DNA of 32,732 nucleotides from Sphingomonas-like bacterium B12 (GTDB lineage: Bacteria; Pseudomonadota; Alphaproteobacteria; Sphingomonadales; Sphingomonadaceae). The notes under the pieces were generated by a model. It was not told the DNA's origin and ran no database searches. It saw nothing but the letters and a program-made list of their open reading frames with translations. This document shows, one piece after another, positions 8,006-18,516 of the stretch. Each line of letters begins with the position of its first letter. Within the stretch, counting starts at the first letter, position 1. The position numbers and the translations under genes are program-made. The stretch covers positions 1-32,732 of the forward strand of contig BACX01000662.1 in assembly GCA_000333335.1 (NCBI GenBank). The letters run 5' to 3'.

Positions 8006-8775
8006 GCGCCGCCCTCGCCCTCCAGATAGAGGAAATCGCGCGGGTAGTGGCGCAGGTGCGCGCCGCCATCAACGAACAGGGTCTGCCCGGTCACCGCGCG
8101 GGCGCGGGCGAGATAGACCACCGCCTCGGCGATCTCAGCGGGGTCGGCGAGCAGTTCCAGTGGCATCCGCGCCGCCGCGCGGGCCATCCGCGCCGCGTCA
8201 TAATCGGGCGTCGGCAGCGTCAGCCCCGGCGCGACCGCCGAGACGCGGACATGTGGCGCGAACTGGCGGGCGAGGATCGTCGTCGCCTCCGACAGCGCCA
8301 GCTTGGACAGCGTGTAGCTGAACTGATCGGCGTTGGGCGCGGCGATCCGCTGGTCGAGGATGTTGACGATCGCTACGGGATGCCCGGCCGATGCCGTCGC
8401 CGCCAGCGCACGCGCCAGCAACACCGGCGCCGCGCAATTGACCGCATAATGGTCGATCAGGCCGGATTGCCGCACCGTCTCCGGCGAATCATAGTCGAAG
8501 CGCGCGGCATTGTTGACGAGCAGCGCGGGCCAGCGCGCGGCCGCCCGGTGCACTGCGGGCAACAGCGCCTCGACCGCCGTCGCGTCCGAAAGGTCCGCGG
8601 TCAGGTGATGCCAGGCGGCGCCCGCCGTGGTCAGCCGGTCGCACAGCCCGTCCTCGGGCGCGGAAGCCGGGCTGCTGTGGATGGCGAGATCGTAGCCAGC
8701 GTCCGCCAGCGCGATGCAGATCGCCGCGCCGAGCCGGCGGCAGCCGCCGGTCACCAGCGCGAGCGGGCGGGTCAC
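8002..8775 (-). CDS. SDR oxidoreductase, pteridine reductase/FolM-like
   Basis: A short-chain dehydrogenase of 257 residues. The cofactor motif is TGGCRRLG (9-16), the TGxxxRxG form with Arg-Arg-Leu-Gly seen in pteridine reductases and FolM, which favours NADPH. The usual catalytic Ser is replaced by Asp (D141 in VNILDQ), 13 residues before Y154 of YTLSK. PTR1 has the same Asp-Tyr-Lys arrangement and spacing. This and its position directly after folB suggest reduction of dihydropterin or dihydrofolate. The start is GTG at 8775, overlapping the folB stop as GTGA. The C-terminal VTGQTLFVDGG is standard for SDRs. FolM-like activity is inference. Confidence 0.85.
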   Translation of the reverse strand: MTRPLALVTGGCRRLGAAICIALADAGYDLAIHSSPASAPEDGLCDRLTTAGAAWHHLTADLSDATAVEALLPAVHRAAARWPALLVNNAARFDYDSPETVRQSGLIDHYAVNCAAPVLLARALAATASAGHPVAIVNILDQRIAAPNADQFSYTLSKLALSEATTILARQFAPHVRVSAVAPGLTLPTPDYDAARMARAAARMPLELLADPAEIAEAVVYLARARAVTGQTLFVDGGAHLRHYPRDFLYLEGEGGA

Positions 8776-9149
8776 GCCCGGTGCCTCACCATGCGGATAC
8801 CGATTTCCTCGCCCTTCTCGCTGATCGCGAGCTTCACGATCGTCACCTCGACGCGCAGCACGCGCTCGTCCTCGGCGAACAGCTTGGCGCACACGTGATC
8901 GGCGACCGCCTCGATCAGGGTGAAGTGCAGGCCTTCGGGCAGCGACTGCGTCACCGCATGCTTCAGATCGAGATAGTTCTTCGATTCGGAGAGCGGCGTA
9001 TCGGGCGCATATTTGCGTTCCGGCAGCTTCAGATCGACCGTCACCGACACGCGCAGGGGCTGCGGCAGGTGGGTTTCCTCCGAATAGATGCCGGTCAGCA
9101 CCATCGTCTCGATGTTGGAGACCTGGAGCTGGAGGAGATCGTCCGTCAT
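8772..9149 (-). CDS. folB: Dihydroneopterin aldolase
   Basis: A FolB of 125 residues, the cytoplasmic enzyme that splits 7,8-dihydroneopterin to 6-hydroxymethyl-dihydropterin in folate synthesis. The family pattern is visible: VSNIETMVLTGIYSEETHLP at the N-terminus, VSVTVDLKLP on the core strand, the catalytic-region segment NYLDLKHAV, then FTLIEAVADHVC and a closing VEVTIVKLAI. The length is normal. The ATG at 9149 has AAGGAC upstream. The stop overlaps the GTG of the SDR by four bases. It is divergent from the GNAT gene at 9298, with a 148-base shared upstream region. Confidence 0.93.
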   Translation of the reverse strand: MTDDLLQLQVSNIETMVLTGIYSEETHLPQPLRVSVTVDLKLPERKYAPDTPLSESKNYLDLKHAVTQSLPEGLHFTLIEAVADHVCAKLFAEDERVLRVEVTIVKLAISEKGEEIGIRMVRHRA

Positions 9150-9297
9150 GCCGCTTTCATGTCCTTGCGCTAGGCGGCCGACCTAGGCGGGGCGGGCGCG
9201 GCCCGCAAGGATTCAGGTTTTCGGGGATTTCGCTTTTCCGGGCGATTGGCCGTACAGCGCGCGCCTCCCGAATCATCCATATGGAGGACAGGCATAG

Positions 9298-9888
9298 GTG
9301 GACGGCATGGCGAACATCATCGCGGCGGGCGCGCACGGCGCGCATCTCGCCCCGATCGAACCGGTGAATCTCGCAGGCATCGAGCGGCTGCTCGATCTGG
9401 CCTTCGGCGCCGATCGCCAGCGACGGACCGCCTACCGCCTGCGCGAAGGCATGGACTTCTCGGCCGAGGCGAGCTGCGTCGCGTTCGACGAGCATGGTGC
9501 GCTGGTCGGATCGCTGCAGAGCTGGCCAGCCTCGCTGGTCGATGATGATGGGACGGCGACGCCGCTCTGGCTGGTCGGCCCGATCGCGGTCAGCCCCGAA
9601 CGGCGCGGCGAGGGCATCGCCCGCGCCATGCTCCGCCGCGCGCTCACGGCGATCGACGATACCGGAATCCCGGCGGTGCTGATCGGCGATCCGGAATATT
9701 ACGGCCCGTTCGGCTTCACGGCGGAGGCGACCGGCGAATGGCGGCTGCCCCGGCCCTTCGAGCGGCATCGCCTGCTGGCCCGGCTCGATGACAAGCGCAC
9801 GCTGCCCGCGCCCGGAAAACTCGGCCCCGCGACGCTGAGGCTTCCAAGGGGCGGGCAAATCGTCCTAGGGGGATGGTCATGCCGCTGA
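9298..9888 (+). CDS. GNAT N-acetyltransferase, YhbS type
   Basis: A protein of 196 residues from the COG3153 (YhbS-like) group of GNAT acetyltransferases. It shows LVGPIAVSPERRGEGIARAM, the strand plus R/QxxGxG/A acetyl-CoA loop, and the group hallmark GDPEYYGPFGF. The substrate is unknown. GGAGGA at 9282-9287 is ten bases before GTG 9298, which I take as the start; ATG 9307 is possible but further from the site. It is the first gene of a tightly packed plus-strand operon and its end overlaps the next gene by ten bases. Confidence 0.88.
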   Translation: MDGMANIIAAGAHGAHLAPIEPVNLAGIERLLDLAFGADRQRRTAYRLREGMDFSAEASCVAFDEHGALVGSLQSWPASLVDDDGTATPLWLVGPIAVSPERRGEGIARAMLRRALTAIDDTGIPAVLIGDPEYYGPFGFTAEATGEWRLPRPFERHRLLARLDDKRTLPAPGKLGPATLRLPRGGQIVLGGWSCR

Positions 9889-10463
9889 CCAATCCCCCGC
9901 CGGACGCGATCGCCGGCCTGTCGCTGAGCGAAATCGCCCAGATGGCCGCCGATGGCCGCCTGCCCCCGGTCGAGAAGTGGGATCCGGACCATTGCGGCGA
10001 CAGCGGGATGCGGATCGCCGCCGACGGACAATGGTGGCACGAAGGCTCGCCGATCGGCCGCGCCGCGCTGGTCCGCCTCTTCTCCACGGTGCTGCGGCGC
10101 GAGGCCGATGGCGGGCATGTGTTGGTGACGCCGGTCGAGAAGCTCTCGATCGAGGTGGAGGACGCCCCGTTCATCGCAGTGGAGATGGAGAGCGAAGGCA
10201 CGGGCGAGAGCCGCCGCCTCGCCTTCCGCACCAATGTCGGCGATCTCGTCATCGCCGGGCCGGAACGGCCGCTCGCGATCGAGGATCGCGGCCATGGCGA
10301 GCATCCCTATCTGCGGGTGCGCGGCGGGCTGGAGGCTCTGGTCGCGCGGCCGGTCTATTACGAGCTCGCCAATCTCGCGCTGGACGAGCAGCCCGGCCCC
10401 GACGGTCGCACCGGCCTGTGGAGCGACGGCGCCTTCTTCGCGCTGGAGCCGACGCCCCAGTGA
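9879..10463 (+). CDS. DUF1285 domain protein
   Basis: A protein of 194 residues that matches my memory of the DUF1285 family: a short N-terminal helix, then WDPDHCGDSGMRIAADGQWW, HEGSPIGRAALVRLFSTVLR and a C-terminal beta-rich half ending near GLWSDGAFFAL. The function is unknown, though family structures are small beta-sandwich proteins as I recall. AGGGGG at 9867-9872 abuts the ATG at 9873, so ATG 9879, six bases on, is the better start. The next gene starts inside its stop codon (GTGA). The DUF1285-Nudix-CCA transferase order is conserved in many alphaproteobacteria. Confidence 0.85.
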   Translation: MPLTNPPPDAIAGLSLSEIAQMAADGRLPPVEKWDPDHCGDSGMRIAADGQWWHEGSPIGRAALVRLFSTVLRREADGGHVLVTPVEKLSIEVEDAPFIAVEMESEGTGESRRLAFRTNVGDLVIAGPERPLAIEDRGHGEHPYLRVRGGLEALVARPVYYELANLALDEQPGPDGRTGLWSDGAFFALEPTPQ

Positions 10464-11044
10464 CGCTGGTCGAGACACTCCGCGCGCAACTGGAGGCGAC
10501 GGCGCACATCCCGGCGCCGCTCGCCGGCGATATGACCATGCCGGACAGCGACCCGATGGTGCCGGCCGCCGTGCTCGTCGCGATCACCGACCGGCCGGAA
10601 CCCGGCCTGATCCTGACAAGGCGCAACGAGGCGCTCCGCAAGCATCCCGGCCAGATCGCCTTCGCCGGCGGCCGCGCCGACCCGACCGATATCGATCCCA
10701 CCGACACAGCGCTGCGCGAAGCCAACGAAGAGATCGGCATGCCGCGCGAGGCGGTCACGATCGTGGGCAGTGATGCGCCCTATCGCACCGTCACCAACTT
10801 CTCGATCGTGCCGATCATCGGCGTGGTGCCGCCCGATATTTTGCTCAGCCCGCGCGAGTTCGAGGTCGCCGATATCTTCGAGGTACCGCTCGCCTTCGTG
10901 CTGGACCCGGCCAACCAGCAGCGCAAGGAAGCCGAGTTTCGCGGGGCGATGCGCCGCTATTACGAGATACTGTGGCAAGATCGCCGGATCTGGGGCGCCA
11001 CCGCCGCGATGATCGTCAACCTCACCCGCCGGCTTGCCGCGTGA
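10460..11044 (+). CDS. Nudix hydrolase, CoA pyrophosphatase (NudL/UPF0035 type)
   Basis: A protein of 194 residues. The CoA-pyrophosphatase signature before the Nudix box is clear: LTRRNEALRKHPGQIAFAGG (about 52-71). The box follows as REANEEIGM (86-94), with the Glu pair that binds Mg. Such enzymes cut CoA to 4'-phosphopantetheine and 3',5'-ADP. The spacing between GG and REANEEIG is slightly longer than the textbook Nudix box, as in NudL proteins. The start is GTG 10460, overlapping the DUF1285 stop by four bases, and its own stop overlaps the next GTG the same way. The domain assignment is firm; the substrate rests on the family. Confidence 0.92.
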   Translation: MTLVETLRAQLEATAHIPAPLAGDMTMPDSDPMVPAAVLVAITDRPEPGLILTRRNEALRKHPGQIAFAGGRADPTDIDPTDTALREANEEIGMPREAVTIVGSDAPYRTVTNFSIVPIIGVVPPDILLSPREFEVADIFEVPLAFVLDPANQQRKEAEFRGAMRRYYEILWQDRRIWGATAAMIVNLTRRLAA

Positions 11045-12234
11045 CGAGGGTTCCGGTCCCCCCCCACGGCACCGACCGCGACGCGCTCGACCGCCTGATC
11101 GAGGCGCTGGACGGCGGCGGCGGCGGCGCGCGCTATATCGGCGGCTGGGTGCGCGATACGCTGCTCGGCCACGATCCGCAGGATATCGACGTGGCCACCC
11201 GCCTCGCCCCGCAGGAGGCCGAGACTCGGGCGAAGGCGGCGGGGCTCAATACATGGTCGTCCGCCTCGGGCCTCGCGCACGGCACGATCGGGGTGGTGAT
11301 CGGCGGGCGGACCGTGGAAGTCACCACGCTGCGCCGCGACGTTTCCACCGACGGGCGCCACGCGACGGTCGCCTTCACCGAGGACTGGCGCGAGGATGCG
11401 GCACGGCGCGACTTCACGATCAACGCGCTCTCCGCCGATCCGCTGACCGGGGAGGTCCACGATTATTTCGGCGGCCTCGCCGATCTCGCGGACAAGCGGG
11501 TGCGCTTCATCGGCGATCCGCTGACCCGCATCGCCGAGGATCACCTGCGCATCCTGCGCTTCTTCCGGTTCCACGCGCGCTTCGGGGCGGATGCGCCGGA
11601 CGCCGAATCCTACGCCGCCTGCGTGGCGCGCGCGAAGGATCTGATGGCGCTCTCCCGCGAGCGGATCGCGGCGGAACTGCTCAAGCTGCTGGCGGTGGGC
11701 GATCCGGTTTCGACGATCAAGGTGATGTTGGCGGGCGGCCTGTTCGCGCCGGTGCTGCCCGAAATCGTCGCGGCGGACCGGCTGGCAGCGCTGGTGGCGT
11801 GCGAGCGTGAAGCCGGCATCGCGCCCGACGGCCTGCGCCGCCTCGCCGCCCTGTTGCCGGAAGACGAGAAGATCGCCGATCAGGTCGGCGCGAGGCTCAA
11901 GCTCTCCAACGTCGATCGCAAGCGGCTGGTGCTGGCCGCCCGACCGATCTTCGCGCCGCCGGAGGTGCTGGCCTATTCGATCGGCACGACGAGCGCGTTG
12001 GACAGCCTGCTCCTGCAAGGCCTCGCCGACGATGCGCGCCGCGCCGCCGCCTTCGACGTCCCCCGCTTCCCGTTGACCGGCGGTGACCTGATCAAACTGG
12101 GACTGGTGCCCGGCTCGATCGTCGCGGCGACGCTCCAGCAGGTGGAGAAACAGTGGGTGAAGGAAGGCTTCCCGAACCGCGACCGCATCGACGTGCTGGC
12201 GCGGGACGCCGTTGCTGCAGCGCAAAATAATTAG
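11041..12234 (+). CDS. cca: CCA tRNA nucleotidyltransferase (class II)
   Basis: A polymerase-beta-type nucleotidyltransferase of 397 residues that adds or repairs the CCA end of tRNA. It has GG at 34-35, catalytic carboxylates in DPQDIDVAT (D48, D50), TVEVTTLRRDV, the RRDFTINAL motif of the class II family, and DHLRILRFFRFHARFG after it. The rest is helical, as expected for the body and tail. Some members add only A or only CC; this cannot be settled here. The start is GTG 11041 in a GTGA overlap with the Nudix gene. No other start is needed, since Nudix and CCA frames meet exactly. It is the last gene of the tightly coupled set; a 66-base gap follows. Confidence 0.93.
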   Translation: MTRVPVPPHGTDRDALDRLIEALDGGGGGARYIGGWVRDTLLGHDPQDIDVATRLAPQEAETRAKAAGLNTWSSASGLAHGTIGVVIGGRTVEVTTLRRDVSTDGRHATVAFTEDWREDAARRDFTINALSADPLTGEVHDYFGGLADLADKRVRFIGDPLTRIAEDHLRILRFFRFHARFGADAPDAESYAACVARAKDLMALSRERIAAELLKLLAVGDPVSTIKVMLAGGLFAPVLPEIVAADRLAALVACEREAGIAPDGLRRLAALLPEDEKIADQVGARLKLSNVDRKRLVLAARPIFAPPEVLAYSIGTTSALDSLLLQGLADDARRAAAFDVPRFPLTGGDLIKLGLVPGSIVAATLQQVEKQWVKEGFPNRDRIDVLARDAVAAAQNN

Positions 12235-12300
12235 CTGGCACGCGAGCCGATTCGGGCCGAGGATCGTTTGATCGGCAACCCTTCGCGATCGGGATGACCC

Positions 12301-12591
12301 ATGTACGGCAAGCTCTATGGCGCATGGCTGAAGGCAGGCATGGATGCCTGGACGCTCGGGGCGGAAGCCTCGATGGTGATCGGCCTGCGCATGGCGAAGG
12401 TCGCCACCGGTGGCACCGCCGCCGCGAAGGAGGCCGACCTTATGGTGTCGGAAAAGGTGCAGGCGGCGTGGGAGTTGCAGACCCAGCTGCTGACCGCGCC
12501 GCTCGGGATGACCCCGCTGGGTGCCACGCGCAAGACGATCAGCCATTATCGCCGCAAGGTCGGCGCCAACCGGCGACGCCTGAGCCGCTAG
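12301..12591 (+). CDS. Small helical protein, possibly phasin-like
   Basis: A basic, mostly helical protein of 96 residues. It starts MYGKLYGAWLKAGMDAW. The central ASMVIGLRMAKVATGG, followed by EADLMVSEKVQAAW, resembles the helical core of phasin-like proteins that coat polyhydroxyalkanoate granules. The C-terminus is strongly basic (HYRRKVGANRRRLSR). There is no signal peptide. The ribosome binding site is weak. It is not clearly in the CCA operon (66-base gap). The phasin-like link is a pattern impression, and it may simply be a conserved hypothetical. It is convergent with the GGDEF-EAL gene, leaving four bases between the genes. Confidence 0.65.
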   Translation: MYGKLYGAWLKAGMDAWTLGAEASMVIGLRMAKVATGGTAAAKEADLMVSEKVQAAWELQTQLLTAPLGMTPLGATRKTISHYRRKVGANRRRLSR

Positions 12592-12595
12592 GTTC

Positions 12596-14365
12596 TCAGA
12601 TCCGCGCCTGCCAATAGTCCCGCGCGGCGTCGGCGGCGAGCGGCGCCGCGTAGAAATAGCCCTGCCCGTGGCTGCAGCCGAGCGCGGCCAGCGTCTGGCT
12701 GAGTTCGATCGTCTCGACGCCCTCCGCCGTGGTCGTCTTGCCGAGCGCATCGGCCAGGCTGAGCACGGCGCGCACGATCGCCACCTTGTCGCGATCGGCC
12801 AGCATGCCGGAGACGAAGCTGCGGTCGATCTTGAGCGAATCGATCGGCAGACGGCGCAGGTAGCTCAGCGACGAATAGCCCGTCCCGAAATCGTCCATCG
12901 CCACCTTGACGTTCAGCGCCTTGAGCGCCTGCAGCGCCTTGGTGGTACGCTCCGGATCCTGCACGATCGCGCTTTCGGTCAGCTCGATGGTGAGGCGCGA
13001 TCCGTCGATGCCGCGGGTGGCGAGCGCGGCGGCGATCACACCCGGCACGTCGTCGCGCGCCAGCTGGATCGCGGAGACGTTGACGTTCATGGTCAGCGGC
13101 ACGGTGCTGCCGGCCTGGGCATCCCATTTGGCGAGTGTCGCCAGCGCCGAATCGAGCGCCCAGCGGCCGAGCGGCACGATCAGCCCCGCTTCCTCGGCGA
13201 CGGGGATAAATTCGCCCGGATCGATCACGCCGCGCGTCGCGTGGGTCCAGCGGGCCAGCGCCTCGAAGCCGGTCAGGCGATTCGCGGCGAGATCGACGAT
13301 CGGCTGATAGGCGAGACGCAGGTCGCCCTGGTCGATCGCACGGCGCAGCTCGGTTTCGAGATCGAGCTTGTAGCGCGCGCAGGCGGCCTCACCCGGATGA
13401 TGGACCTCGACGCGGCCGGTCGACTTGGCGCGCTTCAGCGAGAATTGGGCGTTGCGCACCATCTCTTCGCCGCTGGTCTGCTCCTCGCCGACCATCGCGA
13501 CGCCGATCGCACATTCGATGCCGACCTCGAACCGGGCGAGCCGGAAGGGCGCGGCGAGCACCGACTGGATGCGGCGCGCGGCGGCGGGCGCATCGTCCGG
13601 CCCGTTGGCGAGGCGCAGCAGGATGCCGAACTCGTCCCCGCCGACGCGCGCGAGGACGTCGCCGGCACGCAGCGTGGAGATCAGGCGACGGGCGACGGTG
13701 ATGATCACCTCGTCGCCGGCGACGCCGCCAAGGCTTTCGTTGATCCGGCTGAACCGCGAGAGATCGACCAGCAGCACGGCGTGACGCATACCGTCGCCGG
13801 CGGCCATCACCTCGTCCACCGCCTCGGCGAAGGCGGTGCGGTTGGGAAGGCCCGTCAGGCTGTCATGAAGCAGCTCGGCGCGCAGCGAGCGGGCGTTCTG
13901 CACCTCGACCGTGCGATCAACCAACGTGAGCAGGCAGCGGCCGTTGCCGCCGGGCATCTGTGCCAGCGGCGAGATGCAAGCCTGGAAATGGCGGCCCGAC
14001 ACCTGATCGCCATCGCGCCAGTCGAATCGCAACTCCTCGCCCGGGCGCGCGAAGAATTCGACCAGGCGGTGCACGATCTCCGGACTCTCGACGATCGGCA
14101 TCGGCGCGCTGGCCGGCCGCGACCCGTCAAGCATGGTGAATCGTCGATTATAGTGGCCGACGGAAAGATGGCCCTTCTCGTCCTCGATCAGCAGCGCGGC
14201 CGCGATCGGCAGGGCATCGAGATAGGATTGGCGGACGCGGGCGATCGCCTCCCACGCCTCGGCGGTGGGCTCGTCACCGGCGCTGGGCACAGGGTGCAAG
14301 GGCGCGCGCACCGCCCTCCTGATGGGCGGCGTACCATTGTCCCGGCTCGCCTTGGCCATACGCAT
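12596..14365 (-). CDS. Diguanylate cyclase/phosphodiesterase (PAS-like, GGDEF, EAL)
   Basis: A cyclic-di-GMP turnover protein of 589 residues, predicted cytoplasmic (no membrane segments). A PAS-like sensor occupies about 45-155. In the GGDEF domain (about 165-320), the GGDEF motif is exact at 242-246, with a metal-site Asp in LLVDLSRFSRINE and an RxxD inhibitory site (RAGD, 233-236) five residues before it. In the EAL domain (about 335-585), EAL is at 368-370, followed by NVNVS, ELTES, DDFGTGYSSL, LKID and AEGVE, all needed for phosphodiesterase catalysis. Both activities look intact, which is less common than one degenerate domain. The ATG at 14359 is an alternative start. It lies 25 bases after parC on the same strand, so co-transcription is likely. 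Confidence 0.94.
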   Translation of the reverse strand: MRMAKASRDNGTPPIRRAVRAPLHPVPSAGDEPTAEAWEAIARVRQSYLDALPIAAALLIEDEKGHLSVGHYNRRFTMLDGSRPASAPMPIVESPEIVHRLVEFFARPGEELRFDWRDGDQVSGRHFQACISPLAQMPGGNGRCLLTLVDRTVEVQNARSLRAELLHDSLTGLPNRTAFAEAVDEVMAAGDGMRHAVLLVDLSRFSRINESLGGVAGDEVIITVARRLISTLRAGDVLARVGGDEFGILLRLANGPDDAPAAARRIQSVLAAPFRLARFEVGIECAIGVAMVGEEQTSGEEMVRNAQFSLKRAKSTGRVEVHHPGEAACARYKLDLETELRRAIDQGDLRLAYQPIVDLAANRLTGFEALARWTHATRGVIDPGEFIPVAEEAGLIVPLGRWALDSALATLAKWDAQAGSTVPLTMNVNVSAIQLARDDVPGVIAAALATRGIDGSRLTIELTESAIVQDPERTTKALQALKALNVKVAMDDFGTGYSSLSYLRRLPIDSLKIDRSFVSGMLADRDKVAIVRAVLSLADALGKTTTAEGVETIELSQTLAALGCSHGQGYFYAAPLAADAARDYWQARI

Positions 14366-14390
14366 GGATGTCAGCGATAGACAAAGCCGG

Positions 14391-16688
<2,298 letters not shown>

Positions 16689-16796
16689 GAATCAGGGACT
16701 AGCAGGCGTGGGGCGTAAGGGGAACGGGGACACATATCGCCGCCGCTTGGTTATGCCCTGCTCACGGGGCGACGCCCCGCAATTGAGGAGTAGCCC

Positions 16797-17132
16797 ATGA
16801 AACGCACCCTGATCGCGCTCGCGCTCGCCGCCATCGTCGCGCCCGGCATCGCGTCCGCCGCGCCGACGGTGAACGTCCGCCAGCTCAACCAGGAGCGCCG
16901 CATCGATGCCGGCCTGCGCTCCGGCAAGCTCACCCGCGCCGAGGCGGATCGGCTGCGCGCGCAGCAGGCCTCGATCCGCGCCGAGGTCGCGCAGATGCGC
17001 AAGCACCATCCGCACGGGCTGACCGAGGGAGACAAGGCACGCCTCACCGCGCTTCAAGATCGCGCCGATGCCGCGATCATCGGCCAGAAGCACGACGCCC
17101 AGCGTGGGCCGGACAAGCTGCCTTTCCATTGA
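16797..17132 (+). CDS. Small periplasmic hypothetical protein
   Basis: A protein of 111 residues with a Sec signal peptide (KRTLIALALAAIVAPGIASA, cut near ASA-AP). The mature part is about 88 residues and largely helical: LNQERRIDAGLRSGKLTRAE, then ADRLRAQQASIRAEVAQM, and a histidine-rich stretch RKHHPHGLTEGDK before a last helix. The two 'G.LT..(E/D)' turns suggest a repeated helix pair of the kind seen in small sphingomonad periplasmic proteins; I cannot name the family. GAGGAG lies six bases before the ATG. It stands alone between divergent parC and a convergent transporter. Confidence 0.8.
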   Translation: MKRTLIALALAAIVAPGIASAAPTVNVRQLNQERRIDAGLRSGKLTRAEADRLRAQQASIRAEVAQMRKHHPHGLTEGDKARLTALQDRADAAIIGQKHDAQRGPDKLPFH

Positions 17133-17144
17133 TCTCGAACTATC

Positions 17145-17170
17145 CGCCGCCCCGCGCTGACGGGGCGGCG
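17145..17170. terminator. Hairpin between convergent genes, likely two-way terminator
   Basis: CGCCGCCCCG (17145-17154), loop CGCTGA, CGGGGCGGCG (17161-17170): a perfect 10-base GC stem, 12 bases after the plus-strand stop and one base beyond the minus-strand stop. There is no T tract, which is common in high-GC genomes. Its position between two converging genes supports a role in ending both transcripts. Confidence 0.65.
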
Positions 17171-17171
17171 C

Positions 17172-18505
17172 TCAGACGGCCAGCCGCCGCCGCTCGATGA
17201 GCGTGTAGAGCGCGGCCGGCACCACCAGCCCCGGTAGCCAGCCGATGTCCGCGCCGATCCACCGAGCCATGGGCCCTTCCCAGAAACCGGTCTTCAGGAA
17301 GGGCAGCTCGATCAGGATCGTCGCGGCATAAATCGCCAGCGTCGCGCCGTTGAAGCGGCCGTAGCGCCCGTCCAGATCGAACATCGCCGCCACATCGTAG
17401 CGACCACGGCGCACCCAGTAATAGTCCGCCAGATTGATCGCGCTCCACGGCACCAGCAGGTAGACCATGATGTTGAGCATGTCGCCGAAGACATGCTCGA
17501 AATTCGCGGCGGTCGCGACCGCGATGGCCGTGGCGATCACGATCAGCCCGCCCATCAGGATTAGCTTGGTCGAGGCGCCGATCGTCTCGCGACGGTGGAA
17601 GCCGCTCAGCATGCCTGCCGAGGCCATGTAGGCCGAATAGAGCGTCATCACGTTGCCGAGCAGAAGGCCGAGGATCAGCAGCAGACGCACCGGTGTCGCC
17701 AGCGCTCCGAACAAAGCGGGGATCGCGATGGTGGGATCGGCGGCGATGGCGGCGAAGAAGGAGGCCAGCCACGCACCCAGCGCCATCGTCAGCGTCGATC
17801 CCAGGAAACAGCCGAGCGCGGTCGCCCAGAATGTCCGCGCGGTCGAAACGGTAGACGGCAGGTAGCGCGAATAGTCCGCCACATAAGGTCCGTAGGTGAG
17901 GCCCCAGGCGGTCGCCTGGGTAATCGTCGCGATGAAGGCGGCGGGCAGGAAGGCGCCGGTCGACGGCGGAATGTTGCCCCGCGCGAACAGGATCGCCACC
18001 ACCGCGAGGAAGAGCAGCCCGCTCAGCACCGTCATCGCCGCGCCGATCCGGTGGATCAGTTCGTAGCCGACGAAAGCGACCAGCACCGTCGCCACCCCGA
18101 ACAACGACGGCGCCGCGATCGGGCCGAGGCCGAAGTCGCTGCCAGCGCCGGCGCCACCACCGCGCCGTTGGCGGCATTGTAGAGCGTGTAGGTGACGACC
18201 ACCGCGAGCAGCGGCAGCGCCGCCCCCAGCACGCCGAACTGCGCGCGGCTCTGGATCATCTGCGGGATGCCGAGGTGCGGCCCCTGCGCGGAGTGCGCGG
18301 CCATGAACACTGTGCCGATCGCGTTGCCGATCACCAGCGCCAGCAAGGCCCAGCCGAAGGAGAGGCCGGCGAACACGCCCAGCATCCCCACCGTCATGCA
18401 CACGATCGACAGGTTGGTGCCGAACCACACGGTGAAGAGCCGGCGCGGATGGCCGTAGCGCTCGCTCTCCGGAATGAAACCTATACTGTGCGTTTCGATC
18501 GCCAT
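17172..18505 (-). pseudogene. NCS1-family permease (purine/cytosine type), frameshifted
   Basis: An NCS1 (CodB-like) membrane transporter for nucleobases or related compounds, about 444 residues if repaired. The first part, from ATG 18505, reads FIPESERYGHPRRLFTVWFG, NLSIVCMTVGMLGVF and YTLYNAANGAVVAPALA. The frame is then lost between about 18140 and 18158. The sequence resumes one base off as GSDFGLGPIAAPSLFG and continues with AFVGYELIHR, YGPYVADYSRYLP and VYLLVPWSAINLADYYWVRR. The span of 1334 bases is one short of a multiple of three, so a single missing base explains it. Because the contig also has a read error in its vector tip, a sequencing error is as likely as real decay. It begins 11 bases after the SBF gene on the same strand. 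Confidence 0.85.
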
Positions 18506-18516
18506 ACTGCCCCCGC

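Noticed and set aside
7444-8898. Open frame of 484 codons on the plus strand
   Set aside because: It covers the secreted protein in another frame and then antisense SDR and folB; its Arg-rich composition is typical of a shadow.
10960-12750. Open frame of 596 codons on the minus strand
   Set aside because: It is antisense to the CCA transferase and its neighbour, with Arg/Gln/His-rich composition and no recognisable motif.
12668-14380. Open frame of 570 codons on the plus strand
   Set aside because: It is antisense to the GGDEF-EAL gene, whose catalytic motifs fix the true strand and frame.
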